A stretch of DNA of 64,000 nucleotides. It comes from Desulfoscipio gibsoniae DSM 7213 (lineage in GTDB: Bacteria > Bacillota > Desulfotomaculia > Desulfotomaculales > Desulfallaceae). The position numbers and the translations under genes were made by a program. Under the pieces are notes generated by a model. The model did not search any database, was not told the DNA's origin, and was given only the letters and a program-made list of their open reading frames with translations. Positions 28,003-37,396 of this stretch are shown piece after piece (the stretch's first letter is position 1; each line of letters opens with the position of its first letter). The DNA lies in contig NC_021184.1 in assembly GCF_000233715.2 (NCBI RefSeq), positions 558,001-622,000 on the forward strand. The letters are read 5' to 3'.

Positions 28003-29670
28003 ATGGAAATAACGGCTGCCCAAGCCCTGGTGCAGTGCCTGGAAAAAGAACAAGTGGAAGTAATTTTCGGCTATCCCGGTGGAGCCACTCTACCGGTGTA
28101 CGACGCCCTGTATGATTCAACCATCCGGCATGTGCTGGTGCGGCATGAGCAGGGGGCGGTGCACGCGGCTGACGGCTATGCCCGGGCCACCGGGCGAGTG
28201 GGCGTGGTGATGGCCACCTCGGGACCCGGGGCTACCAACCTGGTTACCGGTATAGCCAATGCGTACATGGACTCGATACCCCTGGTTCTTTTCACCGGCC
28301 AGGTGCCCACCAACCAGGTGGGTACCGACGCTTTTCAGGAAGTGGATATCACCGGCATTACTATGCCGATAACCAAACATAATTACCTGGTTAAGGATGC
28401 CGCCCAGCTGCCCCGGATCATTAAAAACGCGTTTCACATTGCCTCCACCGGGCGGCCCGGCCCGGTGCTGATTGACTTGCCCAAGGATGTGGCCCAGACC
28501 GTGATTAATTTTCAGTATCCCCAGACGGTACAGCTGCGGGGCTATAAGCCCACATTTCGCGGGCATCCCAATCAGATCGCCGAGGCGGCCCGGCTCATTG
28601 ACCGGGCCGAAAGGCCGGTGATCTACGCCGGGGGTGGCATATTAGGCAGCCGGTCCAGCGCGGAGCTGCTGGCCCTGGCTGAAACCATCAACGCGCCGGT
28701 CACCAACACCTTCATGGGGCTCAGCAGCTTCCCCGGTGACCACCCGCTGTTTCTGGGCATGCTGGGGCTGCATGGCAAACGGTCCGCCAACCTGGCGGTA
28801 ACCAACTGCGACTTGCTAATCGCCCTGGGTGCCCGGTTCGACGACCGGGTGACCGGCAAAATTGCCGAGTTCGCGCCCCAGGCCGGGGTCATCCACGTGG
28901 ATATCGACCCGGCGGAAATAGGCAAGAACATACCGGTGCATGTGCCCATTGTGGGTGATGTGAAACAAGTACTGCAGGAGCTGCTGCCCCGGCTGAAAAA
29001 AAGAACCGACACCCGGTGGCTGGAGCGGATTCAGGCGTGGCAGAAGGAATATCCTTTGACTTACGATGCCGACCGCGGTGAGCTGAAGCCCCAATACGTG
29101 GTGGAAAAGCTAGACGAGATTACCAGGGGTAATGCCATGGTGGCCACCGATGTGGGGCAGCACCAAATGTGGGTGGCCCAGTATTACCGGTTTAAACGCG
29201 CCGGTGGTTTAATTTCCTCCGGTGGCCTGGGTACCATGGGGTTCGGGCTGCCCGCGGCCATGGGTGCCCAAATAGGCCTGCCCGGTGAACAGGTGATCCT
29301 GGTGGTGGGTGACGGGGGCTTCCAAATGACCATGCAGGAACTGGCCACCATTGTGGAACAGCAGCTGCCCCTGAAGATAATTATATTGAATAATTTTGTG
29401 CTGGGCATGGTGCGCCAGCTGCAAAAGGTTTACTGCGGGGGGCGGTATATGGCGGTGGACTTCAAGTTCCACCCCGACTTTGAAACCCTGGCCCGGTCAT
29501 ACGGGATTAAAGGGTACACCATGCGCACCAGGGAGGAAGTGGATGCACTGCTGCCCCAGGCCCTGGCTGAACCAGGGGCGGTTTTGATTAATTGTCTGGT
29601 TAGCGCCGAGGAAAATGTCAATCCCATGGTGCTGGCCGGTAAATCCATCAGTGAAGCTATTGATTGTTAA
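28003..29670 (+). CDS. second acetolactate synthase large subunit-like enzyme
   Basis: 555 residues, a close paralogue of the ilvB product upstream. It keeps the catalytic glutamate (LVRHEQGAVHAADGYARA) and the ThDP site (GDGGFQMTMQELATIVEQQ ... ILNN). At the position of the ilvB tryptophan it has leucine (L473 in GMVRQLQKVY). In E. coli AHAS II and plant enzymes, Trp-to-Leu here lowers 2-ketobutyrate preference and gives herbicide resistance. It has no small-subunit gene of its own and sits between ilvC and leuA. It may be a pyruvate-preferring isozyme for valine/leucine; a related ThDP enzyme with another substrate cannot be excluded. Confidence 0.88.
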   Translation: MEITAAQALVQCLEKEQVEVIFGYPGGATLPVYDALYDSTIRHVLVRHEQGAVHAADGYARATGRVGVVMATSGPGATNLVTGIANAYMDSIPLVLFTGQVPTNQVGTDAFQEVDITGITMPITKHNYLVKDAAQLPRIIKNAFHIASTGRPGPVLIDLPKDVAQTVINFQYPQTVQLRGYKPTFRGHPNQIAEAARLIDRAERPVIYAGGGILGSRSSAELLALAETINAPVTNTFMGLSSFPGDHPLFLGMLGLHGKRSANLAVTNCDLLIALGARFDDRVTGKIAEFAPQAGVIHVDIDPAEIGKNIPVHVPIVGDVKQVLQELLPRLKKRTDTRWLERIQAWQKEYPLTYDADRGELKPQYVVEKLDEITRGNAMVATDVGQHQMWVAQYYRFKRAGGLISSGGLGTMGFGLPAAMGAQIGLPGEQVILVVGDGGFQMTMQELATIVEQQLPLKIIILNNFVLGMVRQLQKVYCGGRYMAVDFKFHPDFETLARSYGIKGYTMRTREEVDALLPQALAEPGAVLINCLVSAEENVNPMVLAGKSISEAIDC

Positions 29671-29685
29671 TATGGAGGGATCCAC

Positions 29686-31215
29686 TTGAACAACCGGGTG
29701 TATATTTTTGACACCACCCTGCGGGACGGGGAACAATCACCGGGGGTGAGTTTAAACGTCAGCGAAAAGCTGGAGATAGCCAGACAGCTGGCCCGGCTGG
29801 GTGTGGACATCATTGAGGCAGGTTTTCCCATCACTTCCCAAGGTGATTTTGAAGCTGTAAAAAATATTGCCCGGGAGGTGCGGGGGGTAACCGTGGCAGG
29901 GCTGGCCCGCACCAATTTCGCCGATATCGACCGGGCCTGGGAGGCCGTTAAGCAAGCCGACCAGCCGCGCATACACACCTTTATCGCCACTTCGGATATC
30001 CACCTCAAACACAAACTGCGCATGTCCAGGGAGCAGGTGCTGGAAAGCGCCGCGGCAGCTGTACGGCATGCCAAAAAATACACCGCCGACGTGGAGTTTT
30101 CAGCTGAGGACGCTTCCCGCAGCGATTTGGATTTTTTGTGCCGGGTGATGGAAGCGGTTATAGAGGCAGGGGCTACCACCGTTAATATACCCGACACCGT
30201 GGGCTATACCACCCCGGATGAATATGCCGAAATCATTCGCACCATCATGAGCCGCACTAAGGGTATTGAAAAGGCTGTCGTCAGCGTGCACTGCCATGAC
30301 GACCTGGGTCTGGCCGTGGCCAATTCCCTGGCCGCTGTGCTGGCCGGGGCCAGGCAGGTGGAAGGGGCCATCAACGGTATCGGTGAAAGGGCGGGCAATG
30401 CCTCCATTGAAGAATTTGTCATGGCCCTGTATACCAGGCGGGACCGCTACAGCCTGGAAACGGGTATCAACGCCGAGGAAATATACCGCACCAGCAAGCT
30501 GGTGAGTAAACTCACCGGTATGGACATCCAGCCCAACAAAGCTGTGGTGGGTAAAAACGCCTTTGCCCACGAATCGGGCATTCACCAGGACGGGGTGCTC
30601 AAAGAGCGCACCACCTATGAGATCATGAACCCGGCCATGGTGGGCCTGTCTCACAGCAATTTGGTGCTGGGCAAGCACAGCGGGCGGCACGCCTTCCGCT
30701 CCCGGCTGGTGGAACTGGGCTTTGTTTTAAATGATGCTGAGCTGAATAAAGCTTTTGCCCGTTTTAAGGATCTGGCCGACCGCAAGAAGGAAATTGCCGA
30801 CCAGGATATCGAAGCTATTGTAGAAAATGAAATTCGCAAAGTGCCCGCCACCTACGAGCTATCCTACCTGCATATCAGCAGCGGCACCACGGTGGTGCCT
30901 ACAGCCACGGTGGGCCTGGCCAGGGGCGAAGAAATACTTGAGGAGGCCGCCTGCGGCAATGGCCCGGTGGACGCCATTTGCAAGGCGGTGGATAAAATCA
31001 CCGGCTACAGCTGTCGCCTGGCCACCTGGGGTATCAACGCCATTACTGCCGGTAAGGACGCCCTGGGCGAAGTTACTTTGCGCATAGCTGAAAACAACCG
31101 GGAAAAGCTGTACATGGGGCGGGGCATCAGCACTGACGTGCTGGAAGCCAGCGCCCGGGCTTACGTTAACGCAGTGAATAAAATGATTTACGAGAAAAAC
31201 AATCATATTGATTAA
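29686..31215 (+). CDS. leuA: 2-isopropylmalate synthase
   Basis: 509 residues, the long allosteric form. The catalytic TIM barrel starts [17 protein letters not shown], with the [21 protein letters not shown] metal-histidine segment and [11 protein letters not shown]. The C-terminal LeuA dimer/regulatory domain (about 390-505; [17 protein letters not shown]) binds leucine. It condenses acetyl-CoA with 2-oxoisovalerate. The start is TTG with TGGAGGG upstream, 15 bases after ilvB2. Confidence 0.95.
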   Translation: MNNRVYIFDTTLRDGEQSPGVSLNVSEKLEIARQLARLGVDIIEAGFPITSQGDFEAVKNIAREVRGVTVAGLARTNFADIDRAWEAVKQADQPRIHTFIATSDIHLKHKLRMSREQVLESAAAAVRHAKKYTADVEFSAEDASRSDLDFLCRVMEAVIEAGATTVNIPDTVGYTTPDEYAEIIRTIMSRTKGIEKAVVSVHCHDDLGLAVANSLAAVLAGARQVEGAINGIGERAGNASIEEFVMALYTRRDRYSLETGINAEEIYRTSKLVSKLTGMDIQPNKAVVGKNAFAHESGIHQDGVLKERTTYEIMNPAMVGLSHSNLVLGKHSGRHAFRSRLVELGFVLNDAELNKAFARFKDLADRKKEIADQDIEAIVENEIRKVPATYELSYLHISSGTTVVPTATVGLARGEEILEEAACGNGPVDAICKAVDKITGYSCRLATWGINAITAGKDALGEVTLRIAENNREKLYMGRGISTDVLEASARAYVNAVNKMIYEKNNHID

Positions 31216-31228
31216 ATAGGGGTGACAA

Positions 31229-32494
31229 ATGATGGCCATGACCATCACCGAAAAAATACTGGCCGCCCATGCCGGGATGGACCGGGTGGAACCGGGGCAG
31301 CTGATCAATGTTCAAGTTGATCTGGCCCTGGGCAATGATATCACCGCCCCCGTGGCCATTCGCGAGTTTGAAAGAATAGGTGTGGAGACAGTTTGGGACC
31401 GGGAGCGGGTGGTGCTGGTTCCCGACCATTTCGTACCCAACAAAGACATCAAGTCGGCAGAACAGGTTAAAGGCTTAAGGGAATTTGCCCGCAAGCACCA
31501 GCTGCCCCATTTTTACGAAGTGGGCCGCATGGGCGTTGAACACTGCCTGCTGCCCGAGCAGGGTCTGGTGGGGCCGGGCGATCTGGTTATCGGCGCCGAC
31601 AGCCACACCTGCACCTACGGCGGCCTGGGGGCATTTTCCACCGGGGTGGGCAGCACCGATCTGGCGGCAGCCATGGCCCTGGGGGAAACCTGGCTCAAGG
31701 TGCCCGAAAGCATTAAGTTCGTTTATTATGGTGAACTGCCCCGCTGGGTGGGCGGTAAAGATTTGATACTGTACACCATTGGTCAAATCGGCGTGGACGG
31801 GGCGCTGTACATGGCCATGGAGTTTACCGGCCCGGCCATCGAAGGCCTGGGCATTGAAGGGCGGCTGACCATGGCCAACATGGCCGTTGAGGCCGGGGCT
31901 AAAAACGGCATTGTGGCTCCGGATGAAATAACCCGCCGCTACGTGGAGGGCCGGGCCAAACGGCCGTATACATTCTATCAAAGCGACCCGGATGCCCGTT
32001 ATGCTCAAGTTATTGAGATTGACGTCAGCAAGCTGGAGCCCCAGATAGCCTTTCCCCATTTACCCGAGAACACCCGCCCGGTGAGCGAGGCCGCCGATGT
32101 AACCATTGACCAGGTGGTCATTGGTTCCTGTACCAACGGCCGCCTGTCGGATCTGCAGCTGGCCGCCGAGGTGCTCAAAGGGCACCGGGTAAGCGACAAC
32201 CTGCGGCTGCTGGTAATCCCCGGCACCCAGGATATTTACATGCAGGCACTGCGGGAAGGGTTGGTGGAACAGTTTATCGAAGCCGGCGCCGCGGTGAGCA
32301 CGCCCACCTGTGGGCCGTGCCTGGGCGGGCACATGGGCATTTTAGCCAAAGGCGAGCGGGCCCTGGCCACCACCAACCGCAATTTTGTCGGCCGGATGGG
32401 CCACCCGGAAAGTGAAGTTTACTTGTGCAACCCGGCAGTGGCAGCCGCCTCGGCGGTGCTGGGCCGAATTGCCGCCCCGTGGGAGGTGGAATAA
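31229..32494 (+). CDS. leuC: 3-isopropylmalate dehydratase, large subunit
   Basis: 421 residues, the aconitase-family catalytic subunit of the archaeal/Firmicute-type isopropylmalate isomerase. Cluster cysteines: [26 protein letters not shown] and [13 protein letters not shown]. The C-terminal [20 protein letters not shown] is typical. Start MMAMTITEK with AGGGGTGAC upstream; the third Met is an alternative. The stop TAA overlaps the leuD start by one base. Confidence 0.95.
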   Translation: MMAMTITEKILAAHAGMDRVEPGQLINVQVDLALGNDITAPVAIREFERIGVETVWDRERVVLVPDHFVPNKDIKSAEQVKGLREFARKHQLPHFYEVGRMGVEHCLLPEQGLVGPGDLVIGADSHTCTYGGLGAFSTGVGSTDLAAAMALGETWLKVPESIKFVYYGELPRWVGGKDLILYTIGQIGVDGALYMAMEFTGPAIEGLGIEGRLTMANMAVEAGAKNGIVAPDEITRRYVEGRAKRPYTFYQSDPDARYAQVIEIDVSKLEPQIAFPHLPENTRPVSEAADVTIDQVVIGSCTNGRLSDLQLAAEVLKGHRVSDNLRLLVIPGTQDIYMQALREGLVEQFIEAGAAVSTPTCGPCLGGHMGILAKGERALATTNRNFVGRMGHPESEVYLCNPAVAAASAVLGRIAAPWEVE

Positions 32495-33000
32495 TGATGC
32501 TGCAGGGCAAGACCTGGAAATTTGGCGCTGACGTGGATACCGACGCCATTATTCCGGCCCGCTACTTAAATACCTCTGACCCGGCCGAACTGGCCAAACA
32601 CTGCATGGAAGATGCCGACCCGGCGTTTCCAACCAAAGTACAGCCGGGGGACATTATTATAGCCGGTAAAAACTTCGGCTGCGGCAGTTCCCGGGAACAC
32701 GCCCCCATAGCCATTAAGGCGGCCGGGGTAAGCTGCGTAATCGCCAAATCCTTTGCCCGGATATTCTACCGCAATGCTTTTAACATAGGACTGCCTATTT
32801 TCGAGAGTGTAGAAGCTGCCGAGGCTATCCAGGAAGGCGACGAAGTGGCCGTGGACTCGGCCCAGGGTGTGATTAAAAACCTGACTAAAAATGAAACCTA
32901 CAAGGCTACCCCGGTGCCTGAATTTATGCAGCAGATCATAGCTGCCGGGGGACTGATCGGATACGTGTCCGAGAGACTGCGGGGGGCCAAACAGGCCTGA
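32494..33000 (+). CDS. leuD: 3-isopropylmalate dehydratase, small subunit
   Basis: 168 residues, the swivel subunit partnering LeuC. Motifs: [17 protein letters not shown] near the start and [19 protein letters not shown]. The open frame extends upstream inside leuC, but GGGAGGTGG and the TAATG stop/start overlap place the start at 32494 ([11 protein letters not shown]). The 174-bp gap to leuB shows no gene. Confidence 0.95.
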   Translation: MMLQGKTWKFGADVDTDAIIPARYLNTSDPAELAKHCMEDADPAFPTKVQPGDIIIAGKNFGCGSSREHAPIAIKAAGVSCVIAKSFARIFYRNAFNIGLPIFESVEAAEAIQEGDEVAVDSAQGVIKNLTKNETYKATPVPEFMQQIIAAGGLIGYVSERLRGAKQA

Positions 33001-33174
33001 CAAGCTTTTTGAGCTTCCCCAGGCCGGTGCCGTACCGGTGTGCATCAAGACAGGGGAAGACGGGGGGACGTTTCGGTTGTCTTATTTATGATAATATTTA
33101 TGATAAGACAATGATGGCCCACCGGGCCGGTGCGGCCTACATACACGCCGCGTAAAACAAGGAGTGAAAATAAA

Positions 33175-34251
33175 TTGTATACCATAACGCTATTGCCCGG
33201 CGACGGTATCGGACCCGAGGTGGTTGCCGGTGCCGTGCAGGTGCTGCAGGCGGTACAGGAACGTACCGGTGCTCAGTTTGTTACCCGTGAGGCGCCCTTT
33301 GGGGGCTGTGCTTACGATAAAACAGGTACCCCGCTGCCGGAGGAAACACTTAAGCTTTGCCTGGCCGGGGACGCCGTGCTGCTGGGGGCGGTGGGCGGTC
33401 CCAAGTGGGATTCCCTGCCCGTGCACCAGCGTCCCGAGGTGGGGGCGCTGCTGCCCCTGCGCAAGCACCTGGGGGTATTCGCCAACCTGCGCCCATCTGT
33501 GATTTTCCCGGCCCTGGCCGACGCCAGCACCCTGAAACGGGAAGTGGTGGACGGTCTGGACCTGATGGTGGTGCGGGAACTCACCGGCGGTATCTACTTC
33601 GGTTCCAAACACCGGGAAACGCTGCCGGATGGCGGCGTCAAGGTGGTGGAGACGCTGGAGTACACCACCGGAGAAATCGAGCGGGTGGCCCGGGTGGCCT
33701 TCGACCTGGCCCGCAAAAGGAGCGGCAAACTAACTTCGGTGGATAAAGCCAATGTGTTGGAAAGCTCGCGCCTGTGGCGGGAGGTGGTGTCCGGTGTGGC
33801 CGGGGAATACCCCGACGTGGAACTGAGCCACATGCTGGTGGACAACTGCGCCATGCAGCTGGTGCGCTACCCCAAGCAATTTGACGTGCTGCTTACCGAG
33901 AATATGTTTGGCGACATACTCAGCGACCAGGCCTCGCAATTAACGGGCTCCATCGGTATGCTGCCCTCGGCCGGCCTGGGGAGTAAAGTGGGGCTATACG
34001 AGCCCATCCACGGCTCCGCCCCGGACATAGCGGGACAGAACCTGGCCAACCCCATCGCCACCATTCTTTCTGTAGCCATGATGCTGCGCTACTCCTTCGA
34101 TCTGCCTGAAGCCGCAGAATTGGTGGAAAAAGCCGTGGCCGGCGTGCTGGACGAAGGCTACCGCACCGCCGACATCATGCAGCCAGGGATGCGCCAGGTA
34201 GGTACCGTAGAGATGGCCAAGCAAATAGGGGTCAGGCTTAAACTTTCTTAA
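33175..34251 (+). CDS. leuB: 3-isopropylmalate dehydrogenase
   Basis: About 358 residues, the NAD-dependent decarboxylating dehydrogenase giving 2-oxoisocaproate. Motifs: [26 protein letters not shown], and the [24 protein letters not shown] signature (shown in part by [12 protein letters not shown]). The start is TTG at 33175 with AAGGAGTG upstream; a more distal ATG extension is leaderless and unlike the family. It completes the leucine branch. Confidence 0.95.
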   Translation: MYTITLLPGDGIGPEVVAGAVQVLQAVQERTGAQFVTREAPFGGCAYDKTGTPLPEETLKLCLAGDAVLLGAVGGPKWDSLPVHQRPEVGALLPLRKHLGVFANLRPSVIFPALADASTLKREVVDGLDLMVVRELTGGIYFGSKHRETLPDGGVKVVETLEYTTGEIERVARVAFDLARKRSGKLTSVDKANVLESSRLWREVVSGVAGEYPDVELSHMLVDNCAMQLVRYPKQFDVLLTENMFGDILSDQASQLTGSIGMLPSAGLGSKVGLYEPIHGSAPDIAGQNLANPIATILSVAMMLRYSFDLPEAAELVEKAVAGVLDEGYRTADIMQPGMRQVGTVEMAKQIGVRLKLS

Positions 34252-34263
34252 ACTAACTTTAAT

Positions 34264-34476
34264 AATTATATATTCCGATAAATGGATTTGCACTATTGAT
34301 GGTGCTACCTAATTCCTATTACCAACTCCACGTTGGGTTATGGCGGATGGACTATCAGAAGATAGTTCACCAGGCAAATGTTTTTTTATTTCGACCGTTA
34401 GTTCTCCTGCGGAGATTTCCGGGACGGGAGATGTTGATCGCTTCCCGCCCCGGGTCGAAAGGGGAAATATTCTTTT
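34264..34476 (+). ncRNA. candidate structured leader RNA of cimA, class unknown
   Basis: Two consecutive foldable units fill the gap before cimA. Unit 1: ATTTGC (about 34287) can pair with GCAAAT (about 34374), with GGTG/CACC inside, a CCAAC-TCCAC-GTTGG hairpin and an ACTATC-AGAA-GATAGT hairpin; a T-run (GTTTTTTTA) follows at once. Unit 2: TTTCGACC pairs with GGTCGAAA, enclosing CTCC-TGC-GGAG and a GC-rich CGGGA..TCCCG stem; ATTTCC could instead pair with GGAAAT before ATTCTTTTTT. Alternative pairings followed by T-runs look like a riboswitch or attenuator. I recognise no known class. Pairings were found by eye. Confidence 0.45.
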
Positions 34477-34500
34477 TTAATGAAAGGAACGGAGATAGAC

Positions 34501-36117
34501 TTGCCAAGAGTGGAAATATATGATACGACCTTGCGGGACGGAAACCAGGGAGAGGGTATTTCCTTGTCCGCCAAGGATAAAGTTAAAATAGCCCTCAGAC
34601 TGGATGAGCTGGGTTTTCATTATATAGAGGGGGGCTGGCCGGGTTCCAATCCCAAAGACTTGCGTTTTTTTGAACTGATTAGAGAGCACCAGCTGAAAAA
34701 CGCCCACATCTGTGCTTTTGGCAGCACCAGAAAATCCGGCGTGGCCGCTGACCGGGATGAAAATCTACAGCAAATTATCCGTTCCAATGTGCAGGTGGCG
34801 ACTATATTCGGTAAAACATGGGATTTTCATGTCCGGCATGCTCTGCTGACCACCCTGGAAGACAATTTACAAATGATTGAGGAATCAGTGGCCTATTTAA
34901 AACAGCAGGGCATGGAAGTATTTTATGATGCCGAGCACTTCTTTGACGGCTTTGCGGCCAACCCCGAATACTCCCTGGCCACATTACAGGCGGCTGAAAA
35001 AGGGGGCGCGGCGCGGATTATCCTTTGTGACACCAACGGTGGCAGGCTGCCCAATGAAATTTTCGACATGGTATCAGCTGTTAAAGAGTCTTTGGATGTG
35101 CCCCTGGGGGTGCACTGTCATAACGACGGCGAACTGGCTGTGGCCAACTCGCTGGCCGCCGTGCAGGCCGGGGCTATCCAGGTGCAGGGTACCATTAACG
35201 GTTATGGCGAGCGCTGCGGCAATGCCAACCTATGCTCTATCATACCCAACCTGGCCTTTAAATGCCAATTGCCCAGTATTCCCGAGCAAAGCCTGGCAGA
35301 ACTGACGGAACTATCACGGTTTGTTAGTGAACTGGCTAATATGCACCCCATGAACAACCAGCCCTATGTGGGGGGCAGTGCCTTTGCCCACAAAGCCGGG
35401 GTGCATGTTAACGCGCTGTTGAAAAATCCTCACACCTACGAGCATGTTGAACCCGAAATGGTGGGTAACCGGCGCCGGGTGCTGGTTTCCGACCAGAGCG
35501 GCTTAAGCAACTTGCTTTATAAATACCAGGAGTTGGACTTGGGGCTGGGTTTGGATAAAGAGGCAAACCGCAGGCTATTGGAGGAGTTAAAAGAGCTGGA
35601 AAATCAGGGCTATCAATTTGAAGGTGCCGAGGGTTCATTTGAACTGCGCCTGCGCAAGGCTTTCCACGGTTATCAGGAACCGTTCTCGTTGGAAAACCTA
35701 AAAATTCTAATTGAAGTGCGTGACGGTACTGTTTATTCCGAGGCCATTATCAAAATTAATGTCAATGGTCAGGTGGTGCATACTGCCGCCGAGGGCAACG
35801 GCCCGGTGAATGCTTTAGATAACGCGCTGCGTAAGGCTTTGGAAGGATTCTACCCGGAAATCTCCGGTATGCAGCTCAATGACTATAAAGTACGGGTGCT
35901 GGATGAAAAGGACGGCACCGGAGCCGTGGTGCGGGTGCTGGTGGAAACCGGGGACGGTCACTGCTCCTGGGGTACGGTGGGGGTGAGCCCCAATATCATC
36001 GAGGCCAGCTGGGAGGCCCTGGTGGACAGTATAGCTTATGGCTTGCTACGGCAGGAAAATAAGGACGATATAGATACCCAGAAGATAATCACCGGCGTTT
36101 TTCGCGGTAAATGTTAA
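34501..36117 (+). CDS. cimA: (R)-citramalate synthase
   Basis: About 538 residues from TTG at 34501 (ACGGAG upstream); an ATG seven codons earlier has a poorer site. The catalytic barrel starts YDTTLRDGNQGEGISLS with GGWPGSNPKD, typical of the CimA/LeuA2 group rather than Leu[21 protein letters not shown] carries the metal histidines, and a C-terminal regulatory domain (about 405-530) is present. It condenses pyruvate and acetyl-CoA to citramalate, which LeuCD and LeuB convert to 2-ketobutyrate for isoleucine, bypassing threonine deaminase; no ilvA occurs in the window. Confidence 0.9.
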   Translation: MPRVEIYDTTLRDGNQGEGISLSAKDKVKIALRLDELGFHYIEGGWPGSNPKDLRFFELIREHQLKNAHICAFGSTRKSGVAADRDENLQQIIRSNVQVATIFGKTWDFHVRHALLTTLEDNLQMIEESVAYLKQQGMEVFYDAEHFFDGFAANPEYSLATLQAAEKGGAARIILCDTNGGRLPNEIFDMVSAVKESLDVPLGVHCHNDGELAVANSLAAVQAGAIQVQGTINGYGERCGNANLCSIIPNLAFKCQLPSIPEQSLAELTELSRFVSELANMHPMNNQPYVGGSAFAHKAGVHVNALLKNPHTYEHVEPEMVGNRRRVLVSDQSGLSNLLYKYQELDLGLGLDKEANRRLLEELKELENQGYQFEGAEGSFELRLRKAFHGYQEPFSLENLKILIEVRDGTVYSEAIIKINVNGQVVHTAAEGNGPVNALDNALRKALEGFYPEISGMQLNDYKVRVLDEKDGTGAVVRVLVETGDGHCSWGTVGVSPNIIEASWEALVDSIAYGLLRQENKDDIDTQKIITGVFRGKC

Positions 36118-36160
36118 TACCGGGCCCGACATTTTGATTTTTCAACTGGGGGGTTACAAC

Positions 36161-36973
36161 TTGGTCATGCGAAAATACCGGCAGTTAAAGGACAATTTGC
36201 GGGTCTGTGAAAGCTTAGTGGTAGCCTTTTCCGGCGGGGTGGACAGCACCCTGCTGCTGGGGGCCGCCATTGACGCCCTTGGGCCGGGCAGGGTGCTGGC
36301 GGCTGCTTTCCATGCCCCCTTTCACGGGGAAGAAGAATTAACAGCAGTGCAGGAACTGGCTGTCCACTTGAATTGCCGGCTGGAGGTTATCCAGGACGGT
36401 GGCCTGCTGGACAATGCTGATTTCTGTGCCAACCCGCCCAACCGGTGTTATATCTGTAAGCATACTATTCTAGCCCAACTGCTGGCCCTGGCGGAACAAA
36501 AAGGGCTGGCCGCCGTGGCTGAAGGCTCCAATGCCGATGATTTGCGGGATTACCGCCCCGGTATGCAGGCGGTGGAGGAACTGCATGTACTCAGTCCCCT
36601 GCAAAGCGTCGGCCTGACCAAGCAGGAAATTAGGCAGCTGTCCAGGGACCTGGGACTGCCCACCTGGAACAAGCCCTCCTCACCCTGCCTGTGCTCGCGT
36701 ATCCCCTACGGCAGCACCATTACATATGCCAAACTGCGGCAAATAGAGTATGGGGAAAGGTTCTTAAAGGAAGCCGGTTTCCCCGAAGTGCGGTTGCGCC
36801 ACCATGACAATTTAGCCCGGATTGAAGTTCCCGCCGATAAAATGGCTGCTCTGCTGCATGGCCAAACGCTGTCCCGGACGCAAAGCTACCTGCGGGGCCT
36901 GGGTTTTCAATACATAACTTTGGATTTGCACGGTTTTAGAAGCGGCAGCTTGAATGAAATATTGCGGGTTTAG
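36161..36973 (+). CDS. larE: LarE-type ATP-dependent sulfur transferase
   Basis: About 270 residues. The N-terminal PP-loop AFSGGVDSTLL adenylates the substrate carboxylate; Cys176 and Cys178 (numbered from the TTG at 36161) lie in SSPCLCSRIPYG, at the place of the sacrificial Cys of Lactobacillus LarE. Another pair, NRCYICKH, lies near 95-100. The CxC may mean an Fe-S-dependent LarE variant that is not self-consumed (inference). LarE sulfurates the pyridinium precursor of the nickel-pincer nucleotide. GGGGGG precedes the TTG; ATG at 36167 is an alternative. It follows cimA by 43 bases; the next gene is a larC fragment, but no larA or larB is in the window. Confidence 0.85.
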   Translation: MVMRKYRQLKDNLRVCESLVVAFSGGVDSTLLLGAAIDALGPGRVLAAAFHAPFHGEEELTAVQELAVHLNCRLEVIQDGGLLDNADFCANPPNRCYICKHTILAQLLALAEQKGLAAVAEGSNADDLRDYRPGMQAVEELHVLSPLQSVGLTKQEIRQLSRDLGLPTWNKPSSPCLCSRIPYGSTITYAKLRQIEYGERFLKEAGFPEVRLRHHDNLARIEVPADKMAALLHGQTLSRTQSYLRGLGFQYITLDLHGFRSGSLNEILRV

Positions 36974-36981
36974 GCAAACTG

Positions 36982-37031
36982 CGGCAATCATGCCCCCTGT
37001 AACAGGTTGTGGTGTGCATTGCCGTTTTTTT
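36982..37031 (+). terminator. rho-independent terminator after larE
   Basis: CGGCAAT (36982-36988) pairs with ATTGCCG (37018-37024), extended by ATGC/GTGCAT-type pairs, followed directly by seven T. It probably ends the ilv-leu-cimA-larE transcription unit. Confidence 0.85.
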
Positions 37032-37113
37032 AACCTGGCAGGCATTCTGACAAATGATATTGCCTTTTGGGGATGTATAATTATCATAGAGCTTGTTCGA
37101 AAAAGTAGGCTTT

Positions 37114-37172
37114 GGTGCCAGGTGTTGAAAGGTTGAAAATCAAAGATTTTCAACCTTTCAACACCTGGCACC
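37114..37172. repeat. 28-bp perfect inverted repeat
   Basis: Arms 37114-37141 and 37145-37172 are exact reverse complements with a 3-base loop; the arm begins GGTGCCAGGTGTTGAAAGG. The same arm occurs alone at 27847-27871 and degenerately near 16190-16222. It is probably a mobile palindrome (MITE- or REP-like). Confidence 0.85.
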
Positions 37173-37180
37173 TATCAAGG

Positions 37181-37300
37181 AGACGAAAGCTTTTCGCCTT
37201 AATGCCGTTGGCCATGCCTTGAACGGAAAGACGGAGCCTAAGCGGTAATAAGTGAGTACTGCGGAAGCCAGGCCAACGCAAAAATTCGTAGTGGATCGCG
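37181..37300. ncRNA. candidate structured RNA between larE and larC2
   Basis: GTTGGCC (about 37208) and GGCCAAC (about 37271) form an outer stem enclosing ACGGAAAGACGGAGCCTAAG and GGTAATAAGTGAGTACTGCGG. CGAAAGCTTTTCG makes a small 5' hairpin. There is no ORF. Purine-rich internal loops flanked by GC stems look like an RNA rather than random spacer, but no known class was recognised; it could also be the end of a lost mobile element. Confidence 0.35.
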
Positions 37301-37396
37301 TACGGACTTTTAAAGGATATTACCTTTTTGGTATATATAATTATTATTATTAGTTTAAGAAAGTTAAAGCCTGACCCCTAAATGGAGGTGTGCAAA

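Noticed and set aside
34296-34523. 75-residue reading frame over the cimA leader
   Set aside because: No ribosome binding site, runs into the cimA start in another frame, and the region is better explained by RNA structure.
36974-37396. Missing larC1 hidden by a frameshift before larC2
   Set aside because: The gap is only about 420 bases and is filled by a terminator, a palindrome and structured non-coding DNA; no LarC N-terminal motifs appear in any frame.
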